From contig JAKAFF010000113.1 in assembly GCA_021818045.1 (NCBI GenBank), positions 1-5,286 of the forward strand: DNA of 5,286 nucleotides, read 5' to 3'. The translations under genes were made by a program, and so were the position numbers. Numbering within the stretch: the stretch's first letter is position 1; each line of letters starts with the position of its first letter. This DNA comes from a bacterium. Its GTDB lineage: Bacteria > Chlamydiota > Chlamydiia > Chlamydiales > SM23-39. Shown in pieces: positions 1-5,286 of this stretch. Below the pieces are notes generated by a model that saw nothing but the letters and a program-made list of their open reading frames with translations, was not told where the DNA came from and made no database searches.

Positions 1-1
1 T

Positions 2-103
2 GCGTGGTTGCGGGATTGCGGCGCGATTGGAGCTACCGGTAAGCAGCTGTACCCCACTTTGTTTTGGGAACGGTATAATGCGAAGTCAACTAGAGATTTT
101 TGA
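2..103 (+). CDS. Possible 3' end of an unrecognised gene, convergent with hemB (partial)
   Basis: From base 2 this frame stays open for 33 codons and stops at TGA 101-103. The tail reads roughly AWLRDCGAIGATGKQ followed by LYPTLFWERYNAKSTRDF. The composition is protein-like (mixed charged, aromatic and glycine residues), but I recognise no family, and no start lies in the window. It would converge on hemB and overlap its last 14 bases. A random stretch of this length stays open fairly often, and another forward frame (from base 3) is also open here, running on antisense through the end of hemB, so the call rests on weak evidence. It does not resemble the C-terminus I would expect of NqrA, the neighbour I recall beside hemB in C. 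trachomatis. If real, the two genes would have no intergenic terminator between them. Confidence 0.3.
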   Translation, partial: AWLRDCGAIGATGKQLYPTLFWERYNAKSTRDF

Positions 104-1079
104 GGATCCGGCGGGCTGCATAGGTGAAAATGATGTCAGCTCCAGCTCGTTTAATGCTGAGGAGAGTCTCATAGAGCACTTTGTCGGCATCGAGCCACCC
201 TAATCGATCGGCAGCCATGGCCATCGCATATTCGCCGCTCACATGGTAGGCTGCTATGGGGCGTTTTGTCTGGTTGCGCAATTTCGCAATGATGTCTAGA
301 TAGAGCGAGGCAGGCTTGACCATCAAGATGTCTGCCCCTTCTTCCTCATCTAGCGCCGCCTCTAGGAGCGCTTCTCTGCTGTTTGCGGGGTCCATTTGGT
401 ATGTTTTTTTGTCGCCAAAGGCAAGGCGTACTTGCAGTGCGTCGCGGAAAGGACCGTACAGGGCGGATGCGTATTTTGCGCTGTAAGCGATAATTCCAAC
501 GTTTTGAAACCCCTCTTCATCCAGCGCCTTGCGAATGGCCCCAACTCTTCCATCCATCATGTCGCTGGGGGCCACGAAATCGACGCCCGATCGGGCTTGC
601 ATGAGAGACATGTGTATTAAGCATTCGATAGTTGCATCGTTGCAGATTTCGCCTCGGTCATTGATCAGTCCGTCATGTCCGTGGGGAGTGAATGGGTCGA
701 GGGCCACATCTGCAATGATGCATAAATGCGGCACGCGGGCCTTGATTTCTTGAATTGCTACAGCTAGCAACCCTTGGGGGTTCCATGCTTCGCTGGGGAG
801 GGGGGTTTTGAGGCGAGGGTCGATGATGGGGAAGAGCGCAACTGCACAAACCCCCAGTTCGTAGAGTGCTTGAGCCTCTTGCACGGCGAGATCGATAGAG
901 AGTCTTGCGACGCCGGGTAGGCTGTGAATGGGTTCTTGCTTTTGCATCCCATCTATCACAAATAAGGGAGCGACCAAATCTTGCGGCATGAGGATGGTCT
1001 CTTGGACCATTTTGCGCACTGGCTCGCTTTTTCTATTGCGCCTAAGTCGCATCGGAACGTTAAAGGAAGTTGTCGACAT
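90..1079 (-). CDS. hemB: Porphobilinogen synthase (delta-aminolevulinic acid dehydratase), magnesium-type
   Basis: This cytoplasmic enzyme condenses two 5-aminolevulinate molecules into porphobilinogen, the first common step to all tetrapyrroles. The 329-residue length fits the family. Visible marks are an Arg-rich N-terminal arm (MRLRRNRKS, 10-18), the two active-site Schiff-base lysines at K202 (YSAKYAS) and K255 (LMVKPAS), GPFRDA at 209-214, and AYHVSGEYAM at 277-286. The metal loop reads DVALDPFTPHGHDG (124-137). The three cysteines that bind catalytic zinc in E. coli HemB are replaced by A126, D128 and D136, as in the zinc-independent, magnesium-stimulated enzymes of Pseudomonas and plants. 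The ATG at 1079-1077 is preceded by AGGTG five bases upstream, and the protein begins just before the family's arm, so the start is well supported. It is transcribed away from thyX. No hairpin with a T run follows the TAG stop before the window edge. Product is certain; metal use is inferred from residues. Confidence 0.97.
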   Translation of the reverse strand: MSTTSFNVPMRLRRNRKSEPVRKMVQETILMPQDLVAPLFVIDGMQKQEPIHSLPGVARLSIDLAVQEAQALYELGVCAVALFPIIDPRLKTPLPSEAWNPQGLLAVAIQEIKARVPHLCIIADVALDPFTPHGHDGLINDRGEICNDATIECLIHMSLMQARSGVDFVAPSDMMDGRVGAIRKALDEEGFQNVGIIAYSAKYASALYGPFRDALQVRLAFGDKKTYQMDPANSREALLEAALDEEEGADILMVKPASLYLDIIAKLRNQTKRPIAAYHVSGEYAMAMAADRLGWLDADKVLYETLLSIKRAGADIIFTYAARRILKNL

Positions 1080-1084
1080 TCATG

Positions 1085-1089
1085 CACCT
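1085..1089 (-). promoter_or_regulatory. Ribosome binding site of hemB
   Basis: On the minus strand this is AGGTG, five bases before the hemB ATG. It supports the chosen start and matches the purine-rich sites of the other genes here. Confidence 0.6.
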
Positions 1090-1096
1090 GGCGTTG

Positions 1097-1125
1097 ATTC
1101 TATGTAGAGGGAGATTTTCGCACAA
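1097..1125 (-). promoter_or_regulatory. Candidate sigma70-type promoter for hemB
   Basis: Read on the minus strand, TTGTGC (1125-1120) is followed after 17 bases by TAGAAT (1102-1097). The -10 matches five of six consensus bases, but the -35 matches only its TTG. Transcription would begin near 1090, leaving a leader of about 11 bases that is mostly the ribosome binding site, which is tight. The spacing is ideal and the position in a divergent intergenic region is right, but a chance match is quite possible. Confidence 0.3.
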
Positions 1126-1211
1126 TTGCCCCTTGATCTCTCCTGTTGAATATGGCAACCTGTTGGTTCCTCTGTTGTGTGAGATGGGGAATTTGCGAAT
1201 TTTGTGGCCGT

Positions 1212-1218
1212 GGAGGTG
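1212..1218 (+). promoter_or_regulatory. Ribosome binding site that fixes the thyX start
   Basis: GGAGGTG sits just before ATG 1221-1223 and is the strongest Shine-Dalgarno match in the window. It decides the start. The same frame is open upstream to a TTG at 1146 and an ATG at 1152, but those codons have no such site, and the residues they would add are unusually rich in Cys and Trp and look non-coding. Confidence 0.75.
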
Positions 1219-1220
1219 CT

Positions 1221-2843
1221 ATGCTACAGGGAGAATTTACCGAAGATCAACTCAAGATTCTCGAACATTTTGTGACGAGCACTACAAGCGATGTTTTTGT
1301 GCTGCGCAATTTGCCAGAAGTGATCAAGGGAGCTCTTTTTTCCCGCTACTCTAGGTCAGCGCTTGGGCTGCGTACTTTATTGCTCAAAGAATTTATCCTG
1401 AATGAAGATACGGGGTTTTCATCGATCACAGGCCAGTATTGCGATAGCGATGCAAGCCATCAGATGGTGGCCATCCAAAAAGCACAAAATTTTTATGACC
1501 GGATTCTCGATGGTTATGGAGATGATTCCATTGGAGAATTAGGCGGCGCCCATTTGGCGATCGAAAATATTTCTATGCTAGCTGCCAAGGTAATTGAGGA
1601 TTGTAGAATTGGCGGATCGCCTTTGGAAAAATCGACAAGATATATCTATTTCGATCAAAAGGTCGATGGACAATATCTGTTTTATCGAGAACCCGTCTTG
1701 ATGACCTCTGCTCATCGAGAGCTCTATTTGGCAACATGCAATCATTTATTTGAGACGTATAGCAAGTTGATTCCCCCACTGACTGCAAAAATTGAACAGG
1801 GGTTCCCAAAAGATCCCAATATTTCCAAAACAGCCTATGCGGCGGCCTTAAGAGCGAAGGTGCTCGATTGTCTGCGAGGACTGTTGCCGTGTAGTGCGAT
1901 GACGAACATGGGCGTGTTCGGCAATGGCCGTTTCTTTGAGTCCCTTTTGCAAAAACTCAATGTGCATAACTTGGCTGAAATGCAAGAGGTGGGGAAAAAC
2001 TCTTATCAAGAGCTTGCAAAAGTGATCCCCTCGTTCATCCGTAGAGCAGATCCTTTACATCGCCATGCGATGGCCCAAACTCAATTTATCGACGCGCTGC
2101 AGCAAGATCTAAAGCAATATGTAGCGCTGCATGCGCAAAGCTTACAAGGGAGCTCTCGCCCAGGAGTTAAGTTGATTCATTGGGATTCTGATGCCCTGGC
2201 AAAAATAGGCGGCGCTTTGTTGTATAGCTATGGTCACTTTGGGCTTGCCGAATCGCAAAGCTATTGTCGTCAATTATCGCGTGAAGATTTGGATCAACTG
2301 CTTGCAATGGCCAGTCACAATCGGCAAAATCGGCGCCATAAGTCTCCTCGAGCGCTTGAGCATGCGAGCTTTACCTTTGAGATCGTGGCCGATTTTGGTG
2401 TTTATCGAGATTTACAGCGCCATCGGATCTTGACGCAAGAAAGACAGTTGCTCTCTTGTCAGCATGGCTATTTTACGCCCCCCGAAATTTTAGGGACCGA
2501 AATGCAAAGCGAATATGAGCTCGCAATGCAAAGAGCGCAAGCGGCCTATCAAATCATTTCTCAGCAGTTTGCCGAAGAGGCGCAGTACGTGGTTCCCATG
2601 GCATATAACGTGCGCTGGTATTACCACGTCAATTTGCGCTCGCTGCAGTGGTTGTGCGAGTTGCGCTCTCAAGCGGCAGGACATCCGACCTATAGGCTCA
2701 TTGCCCAAGAAATGGCGCGTCAAGTAGTGCAGGCCATTCCCCAATTGGAACACTTTTTTAAATTTGTCGATTTTGAGGGGTATGAGTTGGGACGTTTGGG
2801 GGCAGAGGTGCGCCATGAAGAGAAGCAAAAGGCAGGTGTATGA
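1221..2843 (+). CDS. thyX: Flavin-dependent thymidylate synthase ThyX, double-length chlamydial type
   Basis: ThyX methylates dUMP to dTMP with methylenetetrahydrofolate as carbon donor and reduced FAD as hydride carrier, replacing ThyA. From ATG 1221 the product has 540 residues, about twice an ordinary ThyX, and reads as two ThyX-like halves. Half 2 (about 316-540) has the usual order: N-terminal strand VKLIHWD (316-322), HKSPRALEHASFTFE (373-387), the RHR motif at 400-402, and a C-terminal block with VP (458-459) and NLRSLQWLCELR (471-482). Half 1 has matching elements: DDSIGELGGAHLAIE (101-115), then SPLEKSTRY (133-141), and LLPCSAMTN (221-229) with NGRFF (235-239). Half 1 lacks RHR (CRI instead) but keeps E136, S138, R140 and Y141. 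Half 2 has RHR, but R408, L410, S412 and C413 stand where the Glu, catalytic Ser, Arg and Tyr should be. Family members from Chlamydia are of similar size, and the C. trachomatis enzyme is reported active, so degeneration is unlikely. The TGA stop overlaps the next gene's ATG. Confidence 0.9.
   Translation: MLQGEFTEDQLKILEHFVTSTTSDVFVLRNLPEVIKGALFSRYSRSALGLRTLLLKEFILNEDTGFSSITGQYCDSDASHQMVAIQKAQNFYDRILDGYGDDSIGELGGAHLAIENISMLAAKVIEDCRIGGSPLEKSTRYIYFDQKVDGQYLFYREPVLMTSAHRELYLATCNHLFETYSKLIPPLTAKIEQGFPKDPNISKTAYAAALRAKVLDCLRGLLPCSAMTNMGVFGNGRFFESLLQKLNVHNLAEMQEVGKNSYQELAKVIPSFIRRADPLHRHAMAQTQFIDALQQDLKQYVALHAQSLQGSSRPGVKLIHWDSDALAKIGGALLYSYGHFGLAESQSYCRQLSREDLDQLLAMASHNRQNRRHKSPRALEHASFTFEIVADFGVYRDLQRHRILTQERQLLSCQHGYFTPPEILGTEMQSEYELAMQRAQAAYQIISQQFAEEAQYVVPMAYNVRWYYHVNLRSLQWLCELRSQAAGHPTYRLIAQEMARQVVQAIPQLEHFFKFVDFEGYELGRLGAEVRHEEKQKAGV
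2828..2832 (+). promoter_or_regulatory. Ribosome binding site of the first tyrP, inside the thyX end
   Basis: AAAGG lies seven bases before ATG 2840-2842. A second match, AGGTG at 2834-2838, is only one base from the ATG and probably too close to work. The site lies within thyX codons, so ribosomes finishing thyX would reach it directly, consistent with translational coupling through the ATGA overlap (2840-2843). Confidence 0.5.
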
Positions 2844-4036
2844 CACACCCATCTTCACCCGCTGGGAGTGTAGTAGGCGGTATGCTCCTCATTGCCGGTA
2901 GTTGCATCGGCGCCGGTATGCTCGCTTTGCCAATATTGACGGGGCTGGCCGGGTTTTTCCCAGCAGTTTGTATTTTGGCTGTGGCTTGGGCTTTCATGAC
3001 TTTCACAGGGCTACTACTCGTAGAAGTAAATGGATGGTTTAAGGGGCAAGTCAATCTCGTATCCATGGCCGCAGATGCATTGGGGGAAAAGGGACGGTTG
3101 ATTGCTTGGTTTTCGTACCTGTTTTTATTTTATTCCCTTCTCGTCGCATACACTGTTGTAAGCGGCTCGATTTTTTCGGCTATCCTTGCATCTGTATTGG
3201 GTTGGACGGTCTCCCCTAGCGTGGCTTCCATTTTTTTTACTCTGTTTTTCGGAGTGATTATTTACCTCGGTACACGGCCTGTAGATTTGTTGAACCGCCT
3301 TTTGATGATCGGGTTAATCACCGCTTACTTGGGGATGATCGGCTGTGGTTTGTTTAAAATTCATCCCGACTATTTATTGCATGCAGCCCCCGCATCTATG
3401 CTTTTGGCGTTGCCCACTCTTGTGGTCTCTTTTGGTTTCCAAAATATGATCCCAAGCTTAGTTGCTTACTTAGGCGGCGACTTTCGACGCATGCGCCTTA
3501 CGATTTTAGGCGGCGGCGGCATCATTTTTGTGATTTATGTCGTGTGGATTATGTTGGTTTTAGGCGTTGTCGAGTATCCCGCGATTTTAGAGAGCTATGA
3601 GCAAGGTGCCGAGGCAACAGGCGCTTTACGCTCAGCTTTAGGTTCCAGTGCGGTGAGTCACTTTGCCCAAGGATTTGCATTTTTTGCCATTGTCACTTCG
3701 TTTTTAGCTCAAGGAATGACGCTAACTCATTTTTTGGCTGACGGATTTGGGACAAAACCGAATCGAAAAAATTTGCTTTGGTTTTGTTCTTTGGCATTTT
3801 TACCCCCACTTGTCTTCGCCCTTTATTATCCAAATATGTTTTTTAAAGCGCTCAATTTGGCGGGAGGCGTTTTTGCCATGATTTTATTCGGTATTTTGCC
3901 TGTTCTTATGGTGTGGGTAGGTAGATATCGTAGAAAACATGCAACCCCATATCGCGTATTTGGCGGTAAAACAGCTTTGCTGATCGCCTTGGGCTGTTCG
4001 TTATTTGTCATCATTTGCGAATTGATGAGGAAATAA
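2840..4036 (+). CDS. tyrP: Aromatic amino acid permease, TyrP type (first copy)
   Basis: This inner-membrane protein imports tyrosine and/or tryptophan by cation symport, as known for the hydroxy/aromatic amino acid permease family (E. coli TyrP, Mtr, TnaB). The 398 residues match the family length. Hydrophobic segments near 11-30, 38-61, 86-115, 126-144, 150-172, 183-201, 221-243, 272-297, 312-330, 333-359 and 376-394 give the expected 11 membrane spans. Family marks are GGMLLIAGSCIGAGMLALP (13-31), LLLVEVN (58-64), VDLLNRLLM (148-156), SFGFQNMIPSL (197-207), LGGDFRRMR (211-219) and FLPPLVFALYYP (320-331), all closely similar to E. coli TyrP as I recall it. The start overlaps the thyX stop by four bases, and the TAA stop shares its last base with the next gene's ATG. 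Whether it prefers Tyr or Trp cannot be read from the sequence. A run of eight T lies in codons 131-133. Confidence 0.93.
   Translation: MTHPSSPAGSVVGGMLLIAGSCIGAGMLALPILTGLAGFFPAVCILAVAWAFMTFTGLLLVEVNGWFKGQVNLVSMAADALGEKGRLIAWFSYLFLFYSLLVAYTVVSGSIFSAILASVLGWTVSPSVASIFFTLFFGVIIYLGTRPVDLLNRLLMIGLITAYLGMIGCGLFKIHPDYLLHAAPASMLLALPTLVVSFGFQNMIPSLVAYLGGDFRRMRLTILGGGGIIFVIYVVWIMLVLGVVEYPAILESYEQGAEATGALRSALGSSAVSHFAQGFAFFAIVTSFLAQGMTLTHFLADGFGTKPNRKNLLWFCSLAFLPPLVFALYYPNMFFKALNLAGGVFAMILFGILPVLMVWVGRYRRKHATPYRVFGGKTALLIALGCSLFVIICELMRK
4027..4030 (+). promoter_or_regulatory. Ribosome binding site of the second tyrP
   Basis: GAGG ends five bases before ATG 4036-4038, inside the last codons of the first tyrP. 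Together with the TAATG stop/start overlap it supports this start and suggests coupled translation of the two permeases. Confidence 0.6.
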
Positions 4037-5286
4037 TGGTTGCTTTGAACCGCTTTTTTGGGGGCGTTTTGTTAGTGGCAGGGACCTCTATTGGAGCGGG
4101 GATGCTGGCTTTACCAGTAACTTGCGGTTTTGGTGGGTTTTTCCCCTCTTTGCTCTTGCTGGGGCTTTGTTGGATTTTTATGTTCACGACTGCTTGGTTG
4201 CTTTTGGATGTGAATCTCGCTTGCCCTGGAGAAGTGAACTTGGTGTCCATGGTGGGACGCACTCTCGGATGGCCTGGTAAAGTGGTATGTTGGATTACCT
4301 ACCTCCTTCTGCTCTACTCCCTCACGGCAGCCTACATCGCAGGCAGCTCTCCCCTGTTTTTACATGTAGTACACTGGTTTTTTGGTTGGCAGATCCCGAC
4401 TTGGGCAGGACCTTTTCCTTTGCTGATCCTTTTTGGTTTATTTGTCTATCTTGGAACGTATGCCGTAGATTGGGTCAATCGGCTCTTAATGCTGGGTCTT
4501 GTGGTCGCCTATTTCCTTTTGGTGGGATTATTGCCGCCTCATATTCAACCCTTGCTACTGCAACATGTGGACATGCAAGCAATTTGGATTTGTGTTCCCG
4601 TGATGATCACCTCGTACGGATTTCATATTATTATCCCAACTCTTACTACCTACTTGCATCACGATGTAAGAAAATTGCGACTCACTCTTTTGATCGGTAG
4701 CTTGATTCCCTTTGTCGTCTACGCACTTTGGGAATTCATGATTTTGGGCACCATTCCACTGAGCGGCAGTCATGGATTAATTGCCGATTGGCAAACAGGA
4801 CAATCGATCACCACCTCTTTGTCCCATATTTTGCAAAATGGCTGGGTCTCAGCCTTGGCTGGAGCTTTTTCGTTTTTTGCAATTATTACCTCATTTTTAG
4901 GCGTCTCATTAAGCCTTTCAGATTTCCTCACTGATGGATTGCACTTGAAGCGGTTTAGTTTAGGCCGAGAGCTTGTATGCGTTTTAACTTTTGTCCCGCC
5001 GCTGCTATTTGTACTGACTTATCAAAGAGGTTTCATCCTTGCATTGCAATTTGCAGGTATCTTTGTCACCATCCTTTTATGCATTTTGCCAGGATTTATG
5101 GCATGGCGGCTGCCTGCCTATCGGCGTTTTCCTAAGCAACTTTTAGTGGTTGTTGTATTGTTGATTTCTATTGCGATTATGGGGCTTAACCTAATGGAGT
5201 CTTTTGGTATGTTGGAAAGTCTTGTTAAAAGTTATACACAAATGAGTTCAAAAGTTGGATTTTCGGCTGCGCCGCTTTGGCGCAGC
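4036..5286 (+). CDS. tyrP: Aromatic amino acid permease, TyrP type (second copy, 3' end not seen)
   Basis: This is a second permease of the same family, predicted to import aromatic amino acids at the inner membrane. The frame runs from ATG 4036 to the last base without a stop (417 codons). Family marks line up with copy one: GGVLLVAGTSIGAGMLALP (9-27), LLLDVN (55-60), VNLVSM (67-72), VDWVNRLLMLGL (144-155), SYGFHIIIPTLTTYL (193-207), VRKLRLTL (211-218) and PPLLFVLTYQ (321-330). About 11 membrane spans are present, the last near 367-388. By eye roughly two in five residues match copy one, so the duplication is old or the copies arrived separately. SFGFQN of copy one is SYGFHI here, and the FGGK stretch before the last span is missing, so substrate preference may differ. 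The frame runs about 25 residues past the last span, a little beyond the paralogue's end; the stop is probably just outside, though a late frameshift cannot be excluded. Confidence 0.9.
   Translation, partial: MVALNRFFGGVLLVAGTSIGAGMLALPVTCGFGGFFPSLLLLGLCWIFMFTTAWLLLDVNLACPGEVNLVSMVGRTLGWPGKVVCWITYLLLLYSLTAAYIAGSSPLFLHVVHWFFGWQIPTWAGPFPLLILFGLFVYLGTYAVDWVNRLLMLGLVVAYFLLVGLLPPHIQPLLLQHVDMQAIWICVPVMITSYGFHIIIPTLTTYLHHDVRKLRLTLLIGSLIPFVVYALWEFMILGTIPLSGSHGLIADWQTGQSITTSLSHILQNGWVSALAGAFSFFAIITSFLGVSLSLSDFLTDGLHLKRFSLGRELVCVLTFVPPLLFVLTYQRGFILALQFAGIFVTILLCILPGFMAWRLPAYRRFPKQLLVVVVLLISIAIMGLNLMESFGMLESLVKSYTQMSSKVGFSAAPLWRS
5266..5286 (+). terminator. GC-rich hairpin at the window edge, possible operon terminator
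   Basis: GCTGCGCC (5266-5273) and GGCGCAGC (5279-5286) form a perfect 8-bp stem around a five-base GCTTT loop. The position, at the end of the last gene of an apparent operon, fits a Rho-independent terminator, but the T run that would follow lies outside the window. On the minus strand no T run follows. The stem falls within the still-open frame of the second tyrP, so the terminator would overlap or touch the coding end. Confidence 0.45.

Noticed and set aside
74..79. Perfect TATAAT on the plus strand, a possible -10 box
   Set aside because: No -35 element lies 16-18 bases upstream and there is no TGn extension. It would fire antisense into hemB and may lie within the coding tail of the upstream gene.
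404..410. Run of seven T (A7 on the hemB coding strand) as a slippage site
   Set aside because: It encodes an ordinary Asp-Lys-Lys-Thr stretch in a conserved housekeeping gene, and both sides stay in the correct frame.
396..753. Plus-strand open frames inside hemB
   Set aside because: They are antisense to a well-supported gene, lack ribosome binding sites and encode low-plausibility Cys/Met/Ser-rich sequence. They are shadows of hemB codon use.
1146..1220. N-terminal extension of ThyX from TTG 1146 or ATG 1152, or a Cys/Trp-rich leader peptide
   Set aside because: The 25 added residues contain six Cys and three Trp and do not look like a ThyX N-terminus. No ribosome binding site precedes them, whereas GGAGGTG directly precedes ATG 1221. 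The frame runs straight into thyX, so it is not a separate leader peptide.
2490..3066. Minus-strand open frames across the thyX/tyrP junction
   Set aside because: They oppose two well-supported overlapping genes and show no recognisable domain.
1..5286. CRISPR arrays, tRNA or rRNA genes, insertion sequences, defence or toxin systems
   Set aside because: No regularly spaced repeats, cloverleaf-like sequence, transposase motifs or terminal inverted repeats are visible. Almost the whole window is explained by four metabolic or transport genes.

Overview
The window most likely comes from a member of the phylum Chlamydiae, probably an environmental (Parachlamydia/Waddlia-like) lineage rather than a Chlamydia species. 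The reasons are the neighbourhood of hemB with a double-length, divergent ThyX (as I recall, hemB and thyX are also neighbours in Chlamydia trachomatis), the TyrP-type aromatic amino acid permeases in tandem (a pattern known from Chlamydia), and moderate G+C. The taxon is inferred from protein character and gene order, not from a database search.

Layout. Positions 1-103 (+) may hold the last 33 codons of an unrecognised gene that converges on hemB and overlaps its end. hemB (porphobilinogen synthase) lies on the minus strand at 90-1079. A 141-base divergent intergenic region (1080-1220) carries ribosome binding sites for both outward genes and one weak candidate promoter for hemB. Reading right from there are thyX (1221-2843), a first tyrP (2840-4036) and a second, divergent tyrP (4036 to the window end, 3' end not seen). 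A GC-rich perfect hairpin sits on the last 21 bases.

How the genes work together. thyX and the two tyrP genes look like one transcription unit: thyX/tyrP-1 share an ATGA overlap and tyrP-1/tyrP-2 a TAATG overlap, which suggests translational coupling. The products make dTMP from dUMP and import tyrosine and/or tryptophan; hemB makes the porphobilinogen used for heme. These are housekeeping or nutrient-acquisition functions, and no mobile element, CRISPR array, RNA gene or defence system is visible.

The most interesting point is in ThyX. The protein is an internal duplication whose two halves appear to have kept complementary parts of the ThyX signature: the second half keeps the RHR flavin-binding part, and the first half keeps the Glu-x-Ser-x-Arg-Tyr nucleotide-site part.
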